In this document: in pieces, positions 6,071-13,371 of the stretch
Position numbering within the stretch: the stretch's first letter is position 1
Layout of the letters: each line of letters starts with the position of its first letter
From: JADDRA01 sp035553895
Lineage (GTDB): Bacteria > Actinomycetota > Acidimicrobiia > Acidimicrobiales > CADCSY01
NCBI GenBank assembly: GCA_035553895.1
Contig: DATMJI010000077.1
Coordinates: 1-16,227, forward strand
DNA: 16,227 nt
Direction: 5' to 3'
The notes under the pieces: generated by a model
Databases searched by the model: none
What the model was told of the DNA's origin: nothing
What the model saw: the letters and a program-made list of their open reading frames with translations, nothing else
Position numbers and translations under genes: made by a program

Positions 6071-6151
6071 GTGGACCGACCCAGCATGCACCTGTGGCTC
6101 CCGCCCGTGCGGGACGACGACTGGGTCGCCGCCCACTTCGGGTACCGGTAG
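6071..6151 (+). CDS. Short upstream ORF (26 codons) before egtA
   Basis: The GTG at 6071 opens a 26-codon frame beginning MDRPSMHLWLPP and ending VAAHFGYR before TAG at 6149-6151. GAGGAG (6061-6066) sits four bases upstream and is one of the best ribosome binding sites here. A GTG at 6059 in the same frame is an alternative start. The stop lies 10 bases before the egtA TTG, and AGAGGCGG around the stop could serve as the egtA ribosome binding site. This layout suggests a leader peptide whose translation feeds ribosomes to egtA. The peptide has two His and two Trp but no Cys, so a simple cysteine attenuator is not indicated. It matches no family I know. Confidence 0.4.
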   Translation: MDRPSMHLWLPPVRDDDWVAAHFGYR

Positions 6152-6161
6152 AGGCGGCCCG

Positions 6162-7391
6162 TTGCCCTCCCCCCGGCGCCGCCTGGAGGCGGCTGACGTC
6201 GAAACCTACGTGCGCCAGCGCTGCTTCTCGCCTTCCCGGGAGGGCCTCGTCGGTATCGAGCTCGAACGCCACGTCACCCCGACCCACCGTCATGGTGCCG
6301 TCGATCACCGTGCACTCCAACGGGTCTGCGCCGCTCTCGACCTGCCCGGGGGTGGACGCATCACCTTCGAGCCCGGAGGCCAGCTGGAGCTCAGCTCGCC
6401 GCCGTGCCGCGGCCCGTCGGCCGCCTGTGCCGTGGTCGACGCCGACCTGGCCGTGCTGGACCCGGCGGTGGAGGCGCTGGGCGTCCGCCTGGTGGCGCAG
6501 GGGCTGCGCCCGGAGGCAGGAGACGAGCTGGTGGTGGCCAGCCCCCGCTACCTCGCCATGGCGGCCTACCTGGACCAGGCCGGTCGCTGCGGAAGAACGA
6601 TGATGTGCGCGACCGCCGCCCTCCAGGTCAACCTCGACACCGGGGGCGAGAGCGACCAGGCCCGGCGCTGGCGGCTGGCCCACCAGCTCGGCCCGGTCCT
6701 GCTGGCCTGCTTCGCCAACTCGCCCCTGCCGGGGCCACGGACCGGCGGCTGGCGGTCGGGCCGCTCGGCCGCCTGGGCGGGGATCGATCCGTCCCGCACC
6801 CTTTCCGCCCTCGACGGGAGCGACGATCCGGCCGCCACCTGGACCCGCTACGCCCTCGACGCCCGGGTCATGCTCATCCGGGTCTCCGGGGAGCGCTTCG
6901 AGCCCGTGTTGAGCCCGCTGCCCTTCGGCGCCTGGCTGCACGGGGGCCACGAGCTCGGCTTCCCTACCCTGGAGGACCTCGAGTACCACCTGGGCACGCT
7001 GTTCCCACCCGTGCGGGCCCGGGGCTGGCTGGAGCTGCGCATGGTCGACGCCCTCCCTCCCCCGTGGTGGCGGGTGGCCGCTGCCGTCTGCGCCGCCCTG
7101 CTCGACGATCCCGAGGCCGCCGATGCCGCCGGCCGGGCCAGCGCACCCGCCGCCGGGCTGTGGACCGAGGCGGCCCAACACGCACTCGCCCATCCCGCCC
7201 TGGCCGGTGCCGCCCGCCAGTGTTTCGCTGCTGCCCTGGCCGCCCTGCCCCGCCTGCGGGCCGACGAGGCCACCGTGGCCGCCGTGGCGGCCTACGCCGA
7301 GCGGTTCGTGGCGCCGGGCCGGTGCCCGGCCGACGAGACCCTCGCCGCGGCCGGGAGCACCACCCGAGCCCTGGAGGCTTCGTGGAGCTGA
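6162..7391 (+). CDS. egtA: EgtA, glutamate-cysteine ligase of ergothioneine synthesis
   Basis: A 409-residue ATP-dependent ligase that makes gamma-glutamylcysteine, the sulfur donor used by EgtB. It fits the GCS2/EgtA family. GIELERHV is at about 31-38, EPGGQLELSSPP at about 70-81 carries the metal/substrate-binding glutamates, MMCATAALQVNLD lies near the middle, and FANSPLPGP follows. The GWLELRMVD segment toward the C-terminus is also typical. The start is probably the TTG at 6162: it is the first start codon after an in-frame TGA at 6060, and AGAGGCGG lies five to six bases upstream. The first residues (PSPRRR) are not conserved, so the exact start is less sure. The end overlaps egtB by 10 bases. 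Assignment is strengthened by the egtB and egtC/D neighbours. Confidence 0.9.
   Translation: MPSPRRRLEAADVETYVRQRCFSPSREGLVGIELERHVTPTHRHGAVDHRALQRVCAALDLPGGGRITFEPGGQLELSSPPCRGPSAACAVVDADLAVLDPAVEALGVRLVAQGLRPEAGDELVVASPRYLAMAAYLDQAGRCGRTMMCATAALQVNLDTGGESDQARRWRLAHQLGPVLLACFANSPLPGPRTGGWRSGRSAAWAGIDPSRTLSALDGSDDPAATWTRYALDARVMLIRVSGERFEPVLSPLPFGAWLHGGHELGFPTLEDLEYHLGTLFPPVRARGWLELRMVDALPPPWWRVAAAVCAALLDDPEAADAAGRASAPAAGLWTEAAQHALAHPALAGAARQCFAAALAALPRLRADEATVAAVAAYAERFVAPGRCPADETLAAAGSTTRALEASWS
7373..7377 (+). promoter_or_regulatory. Ribosome binding site of egtB inside egtA
   Basis: GGAGG at 7373-7377 lies four bases before the GTG at 7382, within the last codons of egtA. It fixes the egtB start and gives the 10-base gene overlap. 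Confidence 0.65.
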
Positions 7392-8680
7392 AGGCGGTGC
7401 TCGCCCAGCGCCTGGAAGAGGCCCGCCGGCGGTCGTTGGCCCTGCTCGAGCCCCTGAGCGAGGACGACCTCGTCCGCCAGCACTCGCCGCTCATGTCCCC
7501 CCTCGCCTGGGACCTGGCCCACGTGGGGAACTACGAGGACCTCTGGCTGGTGCGTGCCCTCGGCGGCGATGCCGTGGGCGCCGGCTACGACCACCTCTAC
7601 GACGCCTTCCGCAATCCCCGGGCCGACCGCCCGTCCTTGCCCCTGCTCGACCCGGCGGGCGCCCGGCGCTACCTGGCCGAGGTCAGGGGCCGGGCCCTCG
7701 ATCACCTCGAAGGCGCCGATCTCGAGGTGGACGACCGCCTGATGCGGGCCGGCTACGTCTACCGCATGGTCCTCCAGCACGAGCACCAGCACGACGAGAC
7801 CATGCTGGCCACCCTCCAGCTCATGGACCATCCCGGCTACCGGCCCGAGGTGGTGCCCAGGACCGGCTCCGGCAGTCCGGTGACCACGGGCCCGGCCGAG
7901 GTGGAGATCACCGGAGGCCCGTTCGTCCTGGGGACCGGGAGCGACCCGTGGGCCTACGACAACGAATCCCCGGCGCATGTGGTGGAGCTCCCGCCCTTCA
8001 CCATCGACACCCGGCTGACGACCAACGGCGAGTTCCTGGAGTTCGTGGAGGACGGCGGGTACCACCAGCCGCGCTGGTGGACGGCAGCCGGGTGGGCCTG
8101 GTGCCGGGAAGCGGGCCTGGGCCATCCCGGTGCCTGGGTGGCCGGCGGCGCAGGGTCCTGGGCCCTCGACCGCTTCGGGCACCGGCTCGACCTGGCCGTC
8201 GACGAACCGGTCCAGCACGTCTGCTGGTACGAGGCCGACGCCTACGCCCGCTGGCGGGGCAAGCGCCTGCCCACCGAGGCGGAGTGGGAGAAGGCGGCGT
8301 CGTGGGATCCGCTCACGGCCACCAAGCACCGCTACCCGTGGGGCGACGGGGAGCCCGACGCCCGCCGTGCCAACCTCGGCCAGGCCGGCTACGGCCCCCT
8401 GCCGGCGGCCGCCACTCCCGACGGCTCCAGCCCCTCGGGCTGCCTGCAGATGGTGGGGGACGTCTGGGAGTGGACCTCGTCGGACTTCCTCCCGTACCCC
8501 GGCTTCGCCGCCTTTCCCTACCCGGAGTACTCCGAGGTCTTCTGGGGCCCGCAGTACAAGGTCCTGCGGGGGGGGTCGTGGGCCAGCCACCCCTCGGCGG
8601 TGCGCACCACCTTCCGGAACTGGGACTTGCCCATCCGCCGCCAGATCTTCGCAGGGCTGCGCTGCGCCCGGGACGGCTGA
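7382..8680 (+). CDS. egtB: EgtB, hercynylcysteine sulfoxide synthase (non-heme iron)
   Basis: A 432-residue iron enzyme that couples hercynine to gamma-glutamylcysteine with O2, forming the C-S bond and sulfoxide. Residues 1 to about 160 are a DinB-like four-helix domain. They carry the iron ligands: a histidine in WDLAHVGNYED (His47) and the HEHQHDE motif (His133-x3-His137-x-Glu139). About 170-430 is the formylglycine-generating-enzyme/sulfatase-modifying fold. It begins ITGGPFVLGTG, then has NGEFLEFVEDGGY, the KRLPTEAEWEKAA signature, VLRGGSWAS and a C-terminal FAGLRCARD. The length matches characterised mycobacterial EgtB (about 430). The stop is followed seven bases later by the egtC/D start, so the operon continues. 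Confidence 0.95.
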   Translation: MELKAVLAQRLEEARRRSLALLEPLSEDDLVRQHSPLMSPLAWDLAHVGNYEDLWLVRALGGDAVGAGYDHLYDAFRNPRADRPSLPLLDPAGARRYLAEVRGRALDHLEGADLEVDDRLMRAGYVYRMVLQHEHQHDETMLATLQLMDHPGYRPEVVPRTGSGSPVTTGPAEVEITGGPFVLGTGSDPWAYDNESPAHVVELPPFTIDTRLTTNGEFLEFVEDGGYHQPRWWTAAGWAWCREAGLGHPGAWVAGGAGSWALDRFGHRLDLAVDEPVQHVCWYEADAYARWRGKRLPTEAEWEKAASWDPLTATKHRYPWGDGEPDARRANLGQAGYGPLPAAATPDGSSPSGCLQMVGDVWEWTSSDFLPYPGFAAFPYPEYSEVFWGPQYKVLRGGSWASHPSAVRTTFRNWDLPIRRQIFAGLRCARDG

Positions 8681-8687
8681 GTTCGCC

Positions 8688-10454
8688 GTGTGCCGCCTCC
8701 TCGCCTACCTCGGACCGCCCCGGAGCCTCCACGACCTGCTCCTGGCACCGGAGCACTCGCTGGTGCACCAGTCCTACGCTCCCCGCCACCAGCGCCACGG
8801 GCGGGTCAACGCCGACGGCTTCGGCGTGGGCTGGTACGACCGCACCGTGCGCCCTGAGCCGGCCCGCTACCGGCGGGACCGGCCCATCTGGTCGGACCGC
8901 AGCCTCGCCAGCATGGCGCCGCTGGTGCGCTCCGCCACCGTGGTGGCGGCCGTGCGCGACGCCACCCCCCCGGCGGCGGTGGAGGAGAGCGGGTCGCCCC
9001 CCTTCACCAGCGGCCCCTGGCTGTTCGCCCACAACGGCGCCGTCGCCGGCTTCACCGCCGGGGCCGGCGCCGCCCTGCGGGCCCGGCTCTCCCCCGCCCG
9101 CCGGGCGGGCATCGAGGGGGCCAGCGACTCCGAGGTGGTCTTCGCCCTGGCGCTCGACGCGCTGGACGGCGGGGCCGACGTGGCATCGGCGTTGGGCGAC
9201 GCCGTGGCCGGGGTCAGCGCCGTGGCCGACCCGTCCCGGCTCAACCTGGTCCTGACCGACGGCGTGACCCTGGCCGCCACCGCCTGGGGCGACACCCTGT
9301 TCATCCTCGATCTCGGGCCGGGTGGCGTGGTGGTGGCCTCCGAGCCCTGGGACGACGACGCCCGCTGGTCCCCGGTCCCCGACGCCACCCTGGTGCGGGT
9401 GGACGGCGCCGGCGTGACCACCTCGGCCCTGGGCGCCGGTGGGCAACCGCCGAGTGGGCACCGGGGTTCCACAGCAGCCGAACGGGTGCGCGTCGACGTG
9501 CACCTGGGCGCCGACGACCTCGCCAGCGCCCTGGCCGCCGACGCCCGCCGGGGCCTCACCGCCGAGCACAAGTGGCTCCCACCCAAGTGGTTCTACGACG
9601 ACGACGGCTCGGAGCTGTTCGACCACATCACCCGCCTGGAGGAGTACTACCCGACCCGAGCCGAGACCGAGATCCTGGCCGAACGGGCCGGCGAGATCGC
9701 CACCGTCAGCCGGGCCGACACCCTGGTGGAGCTGGGCTCGGGCACGTCGGCCAAGACCCGCCTCCTGCTCGACGCTCTGGCCGGTGCCGGCACCTTGGCC
9801 CGGGTGGTGCCCTTCGACGTGAGCGAGGCGACCCTGCGCACGGCGGCGGGCGAGCTGGCGGCGGCGTACCCGGCGGCCGGCGTGCACGCCCTGGTCGGCG
9901 ACTTCGAGCGCCACCTCGGCCGCCTCCCCGGAGGCGGCCGGCGCCTGGTGGCCTTCCTCGGCGGCACCATCGGCAACCTCGAGCCGGGCCCCCGAGCCGC
10001 CTTCCTGAGCGAGCTCGGGGCGGCGCTGGCCCCGGGCGACGGGCTCCTGCTCGGCACCGACCTGGTCAAGAGCCCGGCCCGGCTGGTCGCCGCCTACGAC
10101 GACGCCGCCGGGGTCACCGCCCGGTTCAACGCCAACGTGCTGGCCGTGCTCAACCGCGAGCTCGACGCCGACTTCGACCCGGACGCCTTCGCCCACGTGG
10201 CCCGCTGGAACGCCCGGCACCGCCGCATCGAGATGCGCCTGCGTTCCCTCGCCGACCAGACCGTCTACCTGGCCGCCCTCGACCTCAAAGTCGACTTCGC
10301 CGCCGGCGAGGAACTACGCACCGAGTGCAGCGCCAAGTTCGAGCGCCAGGGCGTGGTCGAGGAGCTGGCGGCCGCCGGGCTGCGGTTGACCCACTGGTGG
10401 ACCGACCGGTCCGGCGACTTCGCCCTGTCGCTCTCGGTTCCAGCTTCGGGGTGA
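8688..10454 (+). CDS. EgtC-EgtD fusion: hercynylcysteine sulfoxide amidohydrolase + histidine methyltransferase
   Basis: One 588-residue frame without any internal stop holds two enzymes. Residues 1 to about 250 are EgtC, a class-II glutamine-amidotransferase fold that removes glutamate from gamma-glutamyl-hercynylcysteine sulfoxide. It opens MCRLLAYLG, so removal of Met1 exposes the Cys2 nucleophile. It also has NADGFGVGWY (41-50) and the HNG loop (114-116 region). A glycine- and serine-containing linker (about 246-266) leads to EgtD, which trimethylates histidine to hercynine with SAM. EgtD landmarks are KWFYDDDGSELFDHITRLEE, YYPTR (320-324), ELGSGTSAKT (348-357), GGTIGN (425-430), Tyr470, and RTECSAKF, which supplies Glu546 and Ser548 of the histidine pocket. 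These are separate proteins in mycobacteria. An internal GTG near 9487 could also start EgtD alone, but no good ribosome binding site precedes it. Confidence 0.9.
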   Translation: MCRLLAYLGPPRSLHDLLLAPEHSLVHQSYAPRHQRHGRVNADGFGVGWYDRTVRPEPARYRRDRPIWSDRSLASMAPLVRSATVVAAVRDATPPAAVEESGSPPFTSGPWLFAHNGAVAGFTAGAGAALRARLSPARRAGIEGASDSEVVFALALDALDGGADVASALGDAVAGVSAVADPSRLNLVLTDGVTLAATAWGDTLFILDLGPGGVVVASEPWDDDARWSPVPDATLVRVDGAGVTTSALGAGGQPPSGHRGSTAAERVRVDVHLGADDLASALAADARRGLTAEHKWLPPKWFYDDDGSELFDHITRLEEYYPTRAETEILAERAGEIATVSRADTLVELGSGTSAKTRLLLDALAGAGTLARVVPFDVSEATLRTAAGELAAAYPAAGVHALVGDFERHLGRLPGGGRRLVAFLGGTIGNLEPGPRAAFLSELGAALAPGDGLLLGTDLVKSPARLVAAYDDAAGVTARFNANVLAVLNRELDADFDPDAFAHVARWNARHRRIEMRLRSLADQTVYLAALDLKVDFAAGEELRTECSAKFERQGVVEELAAAGLRLTHWWTDRSGDFALSLSVPASG

Positions 10455-10462
10455 AGCGGCGC

Positions 10463-10468
10463 TAGCCT
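10463..10468 (+). promoter_or_regulatory. Possible -10 box before the FAD oxidoreductase
   Basis: TAGCCT in the 48-base gap after egtC/D fits TANNNT and would start a transcript about 28 bases before the ATG at 10503. No -35 element is clear, and read-through from the ergothioneine operon is equally possible. Confidence 0.25.
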
Positions 10469-10502
10469 CCCCGCGCCCCGCCGCCTCCAACCGAGTCCCC
10501 AC

Positions 10503-12047
10503 ATGCCCACTGACGACGACGCCCAACTCCCGACTGCGCCTGGCCACCACCAGGTGGTCATCTTCGGGGCCGGCCCGGCCGGGCTGACGGCTGCCTACCA
10601 GCTGACCAAGGCCGGCGAGCGCCCCGTCGTCCTCGAAGCCGACGACATGGTGGGGGGCATCAGCCGCACCGTCGAGCGGGACGGGTGGCGCTTCGACATC
10701 GGCGGTCATCGCTTCTTCACCAAGGTTCCCGAAGTCGAGGCCCTGTGGCACGAGATCCTCCCCGACGAGGACTTCCTCCTGCGCCCCCGCATGAGCCGGA
10801 TCTTCTACGACGGCAAGTACTACGACTACCCGCTCAAGGCCTCCAACGCCCTACGCAACCTGGGGGTGGTGGAGGCCGTCCGCTGTGTCGCCTCCTACGC
10901 CTGGGCCCGGGTGCGGCCTCCGGATCCCACCAGCCTCGAAGGGTGGATCTCGGGGCGCTTCGGCCACCGCCTCTACTCGCACTTCTTCAAGACCTACAAC
11001 GAGAAGCTCTGGGGTGTGCCGGCCAGCCAGATCTCTCCTGACTTCGCCGCCCAGCGGATCAAGAACCTCTCGCTGTCCAAGGCGGTACTCAACTCCCTCA
11101 TGCCCAAGCGCAACCAGAAGGACATCACCTCGCTGATCGAGGAGTTCCAGTACCCCAAGTACGGGCCGGGCATGATGTGGGAGGCGTGCCGGGACAAGGT
11201 GGTGGCCGCCGGCGCCGAGCTGCGGATGCGCACCCGGGTCCGGACCGTGCGCCACCGCGACGGCCGCGCCTACCAGGTGGTGGCCGAGACGGCCGGAGGC
11301 GAGGAGGTGACGCTCGACTGCACGGCGGTGGTGTCGAGCATGCCCTTCCCCGAGCTGGTGCGGGCCATGGACCCGCCGGTCCCCGACGACGTGCGCCAGG
11401 CGGCCGACGACCTGAACTTCCGCGACTTCCTCACCGTGGCCCTGGTCGTGCCCGAGGCCCACTCGTTTCCCGACAACTGGATCTACATCCACTCCCCCGA
11501 CGTCAAGGTCGGGCGCATCCAGAATTTCGGCTCGTGGTCGCCCTACCTCATCAAGGAGGGCCGCACCTGCCTGGGAATGGAGTACTTCGTCTTCGAGGGT
11601 GACCGCCACTGGACGATGGACGACGCCGAGCTGGTGGAGCTGGCCAGCAATGAGATCGACATCCTGGGGCTGGTGCCGGCCGGCCGGGTCGAGGCTGGCT
11701 ACGTGGTGCGCATGCCCAAGGCCTATCCCGTCTACGACGAGCACTACCAGGCCAACGTCGAGGTCCTCCGGCGCTGGATCGCCGAGACCGTGCCCAACGT
11801 GCACCCGGTGGGGCGCAACGGCATGCACCGCTACAACAACCAGGACCACTCCATGCTCACCGCCATGCTGAGCGTGGAGAACATCCTCGGGACCGCCACC
11901 CACGACATCTGGTCGGTCAACGTGGAGGAGGACTACCACGAGGAGCAGACTTCCACCCGGCGGGGCACCGGGCGCGATGCCCCGGTCATCCCCCGCCAAG
12001 CCATGGCCGCGGCCACCGAAGAGCGCCGGCGCCGCAACACGCCCTGA
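10503..12047 (+). CDS. FAD-dependent oxidoreductase (COG1232, UDP-galactopyranose-mutase/protoporphyrinogen-oxidase-like)
   Basis: A 514-residue flavoprotein of the amine oxidase-like superfamily. After a short polar leader, VVIFGAGPAGLTAAYQLTK (18-36) is the FAD Rossmann motif. VLEADDMVGGISRT follows, as in this superfamily, and the GGHRFF segment (67-72) is a hallmark of the group related to UDP-galactopyranose mutase. The middle contains FKTYNEKLWGVP, also shared with that group. Near the C-terminus GRNGMHRYNNQDHSMLTAMLSVENI forms the second FAD contact. The true substrate is not predictable: relatives appear near polysaccharide and lipid genes and are often labelled protoporphyrinogen oxidase without proof. 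It lies 48 bases downstream of egtC/D, but nothing links it to ergothioneine chemistry. Confidence 0.82.
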   Translation: MPTDDDAQLPTAPGHHQVVIFGAGPAGLTAAYQLTKAGERPVVLEADDMVGGISRTVERDGWRFDIGGHRFFTKVPEVEALWHEILPDEDFLLRPRMSRIFYDGKYYDYPLKASNALRNLGVVEAVRCVASYAWARVRPPDPTSLEGWISGRFGHRLYSHFFKTYNEKLWGVPASQISPDFAAQRIKNLSLSKAVLNSLMPKRNQKDITSLIEEFQYPKYGPGMMWEACRDKVVAAGAELRMRTRVRTVRHRDGRAYQVVAETAGGEEVTLDCTAVVSSMPFPELVRAMDPPVPDDVRQAADDLNFRDFLTVALVVPEAHSFPDNWIYIHSPDVKVGRIQNFGSWSPYLIKEGRTCLGMEYFVFEGDRHWTMDDAELVELASNEIDILGLVPAGRVEAGYVVRMPKAYPVYDEHYQANVEVLRRWIAETVPNVHPVGRNGMHRYNNQDHSMLTAMLSVENILGTATHDIWSVNVEEDYHEEQTSTRRGTGRDAPVIPRQAMAAATEERRRRNTP

Positions 12048-12064
12048 GACCCGGGCCGGCGACC

Positions 12065-12613
12065 ATGGACGAGGTCGAGGCCCGCCGGATCCTGGGCGTG
12101 GCGCCGGGTGCTCCGGCCGAGGAGGTCCGGTCGTCGTTTCGCCGCCGGGTGCGCCAGGCCCATCCCGACCTGGCCCCGGGCCGCCCCGGGGCCAGCCGGG
12201 CCACGGCCACCCTGGTCCAGGCCTACGCCCTGCTACGCAGCGGTGTCCGGCCCGAGGCCACCCCTCCCCGGGCGGCACCCGGAGGCCGGAGCCCGGAACC
12301 GGCCAGAGGGTCGCCAGCGACGGTGGACGGCGACAGCCTGCTCGTCGGCGGGCCACCCGACGAGGTCTACCGGCGGCTGGTGGAGGCGGCCCACCACCTG
12401 GGTGAGATCACCTACGTCGACCACGACTCCCGGCTGCTCGACACCGTGGTCATCACTGAGACCGGGCAGGCCTGCTCACTGCTGGCCAGCCTCCAGGGCC
12501 GGGGCTCCTACACCGAGGTGTTCCTCTCCCTGGAGCCTCTCGGCGGCGACGCCCGCCCCGCCGTCAGGCCCCTGGTGCGGGCGCTGGCCCAGCTGCTGAA
12601 CGCGGGCGGCTGA
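12065..12613 (+). CDS. J-domain protein with unknown C-terminal domain
   Basis: The 182-residue product opens with a short DnaJ-type domain. It has a helix beginning EARRILGV, a basic helix II (VRSSFRRRVRQ), and the HPD tripeptide at 33-35, which in J proteins stimulates the ATPase of DnaK. A low-complexity Pro/Arg/Gly linker (about 65-85) follows. Residues about 90-180 then form an apparently separate alpha/beta domain, with VYRRLVEAAHHLGEITYVDHDSRLLDTVV and TGQACSLLASLQGRGSYTEVFLSLEPL. I do not recognise that domain. It has no zinc-finger cysteines as in DnaJ. The ATG at 12065 begins 17 bases after the oxidoreductase stop, so the two may be co-transcribed. Confidence 0.75.
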   Translation: MDEVEARRILGVAPGAPAEEVRSSFRRRVRQAHPDLAPGRPGASRATATLVQAYALLRSGVRPEATPPRAAPGGRSPEPARGSPATVDGDSLLVGGPPDEVYRRLVEAAHHLGEITYVDHDSRLLDTVVITETGQACSLLASLQGRGSYTEVFLSLEPLGGDARPAVRPLVRALAQLLNAGG

Positions 12614-12615
12614 CT

Positions 12616-12638
12616 GCGGCCGGCTGACCGGCGGCCGC
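12616..12638. terminator. GC-rich hairpin after the J-domain gene
   Basis: GCGGCC (12616-12621) pairs with GGCCGC (12633-12638), and GG/CC can extend it around a CTGA loop with a small bulge. It starts three bases after the stop codon, in a convergent gap. It lacks a T tract. Confidence 0.4.
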
Positions 12639-12666
12639 GGGGACGCCGGCGACCCGAGCGAGCGAT

Positions 12667-12710
12667 CGCCTGGAGGCTTGGCGCTGGAGAGCGGCGGCAA
12701 CCTCCAGGCG
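12667..12710. repeat. 10-bp perfect inverted repeat with 24-base loop in a convergent gap
   Basis: CGCCTGGAGG (12667-12676) is exactly complementary to CCTCCAGGCG (12701-12710). It lies in the 137-base gap between the J-domain gene and the DUF4383 gene. It could be a two-way terminator stem or a protein-binding site. Nothing else of note is visible in this gap. Confidence 0.45.
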
Positions 12711-12750
12711 CAGCCGTTTGCGGCGACCACGGCCCTCCAGGGTCTCCGGG

Positions 12751-13299
12751 TCAGGCCCGCCTGCGGCGGAGCAGGGCACCGCCGAGCAGGCCGAGCACCA
12801 CCATGGCGACGGCCAGACCGAGGTGAAGGGTGTTGTCGGCGTCGTTGACCGGGAGGATGTCGAGGTCGCTGCCCCGCTCGACCAGGATGCCGTAGACGTA
12901 GACCCCGGCGTAGGCCAGGCCACCCCCCACCAGGTAGGTGACGGCGGCGCCCCCGCCGAGGGCGGCCAGCAGGCCGAAGACGCCGAACACCAGGTGCACG
13001 ATGTTGTGGACCACGCTGATGCGGAAGATCCCGAACAGCTCGGCCGAGGAGTCGGGGCCGATGAGCTCCAGCTGGTCGTAGTTCGACGTCACCCCGGGCA
13101 CGAAGCCGAGGATGCCGATGGCCAGGAAGGCGGCCCCGAAGAGGCCGGCGAAGGTCCGGACCGCCCCGCCCGAAGACGATGAGGTGGCGGCGGGCATCGG
13201 TGCCGGCGCCGCTGGCGCCGCCGCTCGGCTGTCACGGCGGCGCTCCTTGCGCCTCTGCGGCTGCTTTTGGACTCCCGGTCCCCGGAACTCGTAGGCCAT
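12751..13299 (-). CDS. DUF4383 membrane protein
   Basis: A 182-residue integral membrane protein matching DUF4383, a family common in actinobacteria and of unknown function. The first ~45 residues are a basic and then Ala/Pro/Ser-rich cytoplasmic tail (QKQPQRRKERRRDSR). Four hydrophobic helices follow at about 47-68, 93-115, 118-140 and 157-177. The family landmarks are NYDQLELIG, VHNIVHLVFGVFGLLAAL and NDADNTLHLGLA. The chain ends with a positive RRRRA tail. The ATG at 13299 is preferred because it begins the conserved-looking MAYEFRGPG and GAGGGAG lies several bases upstream. An in-frame GTG... reading to 13365 would add 22 unconserved residues. Confidence 0.87.
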   Translation of the reverse strand: MAYEFRGPGVQKQPQRRKERRRDSRAAAPAAPAPMPAATSSSSGGAVRTFAGLFGAAFLAIGILGFVPGVTSNYDQLELIGPDSSAELFGIFRISVVHNIVHLVFGVFGLLAALGGGAAVTYLVGGGLAYAGVYVYGILVERGSDLDILPVNDADNTLHLGLAVAMVVLGLLGGALLRRRRA

Positions 13300-13371
13300 G
13301 GCGTTGTCTCCCTCGTTCGGCGTGCCCGACGTACCAGCATGTACCCGGGCCGGTGCCGGTGCCATCCCGTG

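Noticed and set aside
9439..9490. Separate egtD gene start (GTG near 9487)
   Set aside because: No stop codon ends EgtC before it and no good ribosome binding site precedes it, so a fusion is the simpler reading. An additional internal start is not excluded.
7292..10220. Very long open frames on the minus strand across egtB and egtC/D
   Set aside because: They mirror the codon pattern of the plus-strand genes in high-GC DNA, and their translations are Gly/Pro/His/Arg-rich with no recognisable motif.
10503..12047. The COG1232 flavoprotein as the missing ergothioneine C-S lyase step
   Set aside because: EgtE is PLP-dependent, whereas this protein is an FAD enzyme with no PLP lysine motif. Adjacency alone is weak evidence.
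10851..12356. 501-codon minus-strand open frame opposite the FAD oxidoreductase
   Set aside because: It is a shadow of a firmly identified flavoprotein gene, with a low-complexity translation and no domain.
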